Origin: an uncultured delta proteobacterium
Lineage (GTDB): Bacteria > Myxococcota_A > Polyangia > Polyangiales > Ga0077539
NCBI GenBank assembly: GCA_903885885.1
Contig: CAISKJ010000310.1
Span: 1 to 5,640, forward strand
DNA length: 5,640 bases
Reading direction: 5' to 3'
The notes beneath the pieces are model-generated. The model was not told the origin of the DNA and did not search any database. It saw nothing but the letters and a program-made list of their open reading frames with translations. Position numbers and translations under genes: made by a program. How positions within the stretch are numbered: the first letter of the stretch is position 1; each line of letters starts with the position of its first letter. This document shows positions 4,737-5,640 of the stretch, piece by piece.

Positions 4737-5640
4737 ATGGTGCAGCCTCCCACTTCATCCGACGGTCGCGCCGAGCTCGTGCTCCGCGCGCAGGCGCTCG
4801 CGCGCGCCGTGCTCGACGAGGTGGGTCGCTCGTTCGTGGGCCACGGCGAGATCCCCGAGCTGATTCTCACAGCCCTCCTCGCGCGCGGGCACTGCCTCCT
4901 CGAGGGCGTCCCGGGCGTCGCCAAGACCACGCTCATCAAGGCCATGGCGGGCGCCATCGGCGGGTCGTTCAAGCGCATTCAGTTTACGCCCGACCTTCTG
5001 CCCAGCGACATCACCGGCACCTATGTGCTCTCGCAGCGCGACGGGGCCTTCACCCTGCGCCACGGGCCCATCTTCTCGCACGTGGTGCTCGGCGACGAGA
5101 TCAACCGCGCCCCCGCCAAGACGCAGAGCGCCCTGCTCGAAGCGATGCAAGAGCACCAGGTGACCATCGACGGCGAGACCCACAAGCTCGCCGCGCCCTT
5201 CTTCGTGCTCGCCACGCAGAACCCCATCGAGCAGGAGGGCACGTACCCCCTCCCCGAGGCGCAGGTCGACCGCTTTCTCATGCGCATCGTCGTGCCGTAC
5301 CCCAGCACCGACGACGAGATTCGCATCCTGCGCACCTACGCCGCCAAGGCGCCCGAGGCCCGCGCCGTGTGCTCCCTCGAGAACGTGCTGTGGCTCCAGC
5401 AGGTGGCCAACGACGTTCACGTCGACGACGAGGTGTACGCCTACGCCGTCGCGCTCGCGCAGTACACGCGCACGCACCCGCGCGTCGCCCTCGGGGCGTC
5501 TCCCCGCGCTTCGCTGGGCCTCGTGCTCGCCGCGCGCGCTGCGGCCGTCATCGCGGGCCGCGCGTACGTCACCCCCGACGATCTGAAGCGCGTCGCAACG
5601 CATGTGCTCGCGCACCGGCTCATCGAGACCGCCGAGGAGA
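4737..5640 (+). CDS. MoxR-family AAA+ ATPase (open at right edge)
   Basis: The 301 residues visible are nearly a complete MoxR ATPase (family usually about 310-340 residues). The motifs are intact: Walker [10 protein letters not shown] (57-65, K63; Ala before Lys is usual in MoxR), Walker [25 protein letters not shown] (D120, E121), sensor 1 region [22 protein letters not shown] (159 onward, N162), and sensor 2 GASPRA (253-258, R257), then the C-terminal lid helices including [18 protein letters not shown]. MoxR proteins are cytoplasmic hexameric ATPases thought to act as chaperones that remodel or activate partner proteins, often VWA/DUF58 proteins. The ATG follows the DUF4350 stop with no gap (TAGATG), so the two are one operon and likely translationally coupled. 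No stop is reached; I infer only a few dozen residues are missing, and that a DUF58 gene may follow. Confidence 0.93.
   Translation, partial: MVQPPTSSDGRAELVLRAQALARAVLDEVGRSFVGHGEIPELILTALLARGHCLLEGVPGVAKTTLIKAMAGAIGGSFKRIQFTPDLLPSDITGTYVLSQRDGAFTLRHGPIFSHVVLGDEINRAPAKTQSALLEAMQEHQVTIDGETHKLAAPFFVLATQNPIEQEGTYPLPEAQVDRFLMRIVVPYPSTDDEIRILRTYAAKAPEARAVCSLENVLWLQQVANDVHVDDEVYAYAVALAQYTRTHPRVALGASPRASLGLVLAARAAAVIAGRAYVTPDDLKRVATHVLAHRLIETAEE

Noticed and set aside
4755..5615. Minus-strand open frame across the moxR region
   Set aside because: It is the antisense of an ATPase with every expected motif; the antisense product has no recognisable domain.

Overview
The window is very GC-rich, with third codon positions almost all G or C. 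It carries a Ser/Thr protein kinase of the bacterial Hanks type and a secreted lipoprotein with an Asp/Ala/Pro-rich linker followed by Cys-rich modules. Together these suggest a member of the Myxococcota (former Deltaproteobacteria), possibly of the Polyangia/Sandaracinus type. This placement is an inference from style and family content; there is no rRNA or other taxonomic marker. I see no tRNA, rRNA, CRISPR array, insertion sequence or attachment site.

Layout: (1) 1-541, minus strand: N-terminal 180 residues of a Ser/Thr kinase that runs off the left edge, starting at a GTG behind a full AGGAGG. (2) 542-609: a 68-base divergent intergenic region with a short inverted repeat. (3) 610-2247, plus: a 545-residue lipoprotein with a linker holding nine consecutive prolines, two tandem 8-cysteine modules, a probable beta-rich domain and a C-terminal HExxHxxGxxH zinc metalloprotease resembling pappalysin/cytophagalysin (M43). 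(4) 2252-3115, plus: a short-chain dehydrogenase/reductase four bases downstream, with a good Rossmann signature but with the catalytic Ser and Lys positions occupied by Gly and Cys. (5) 3131-3298, minus: a 55-residue protein missed by simple longest-ORF calling, with its own RBS and a good sigma70-like promoter, convergent with the SDR. (6) 3299-3464: intergenic, holding that promoter and an inverted repeat. (7) 3465-4736, plus: a DUF4350-like membrane protein. (8) 4737-5640, plus: a MoxR-family AAA+ ATPase running off the right edge, its ATG directly abutting the previous stop, with two consecutive hairpins just before it.

How the genes fit together: DUF4350-like plus MoxR is a recognised partnership, usually completed by a DUF58 (VWA-like) protein, which I would expect just past the right edge. 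The metalloprotease and SDR probably form a two-gene transcription unit divergent from the kinase; whether the kinase controls them is open. I did not find a clear-cut new defence or mobile system. The most unusual items are the SDR with a broken catalytic tetrad, the tandem hairpins at the DUF4350/moxR junction, and the small conserved-looking antisense-oriented gene with its promoter.
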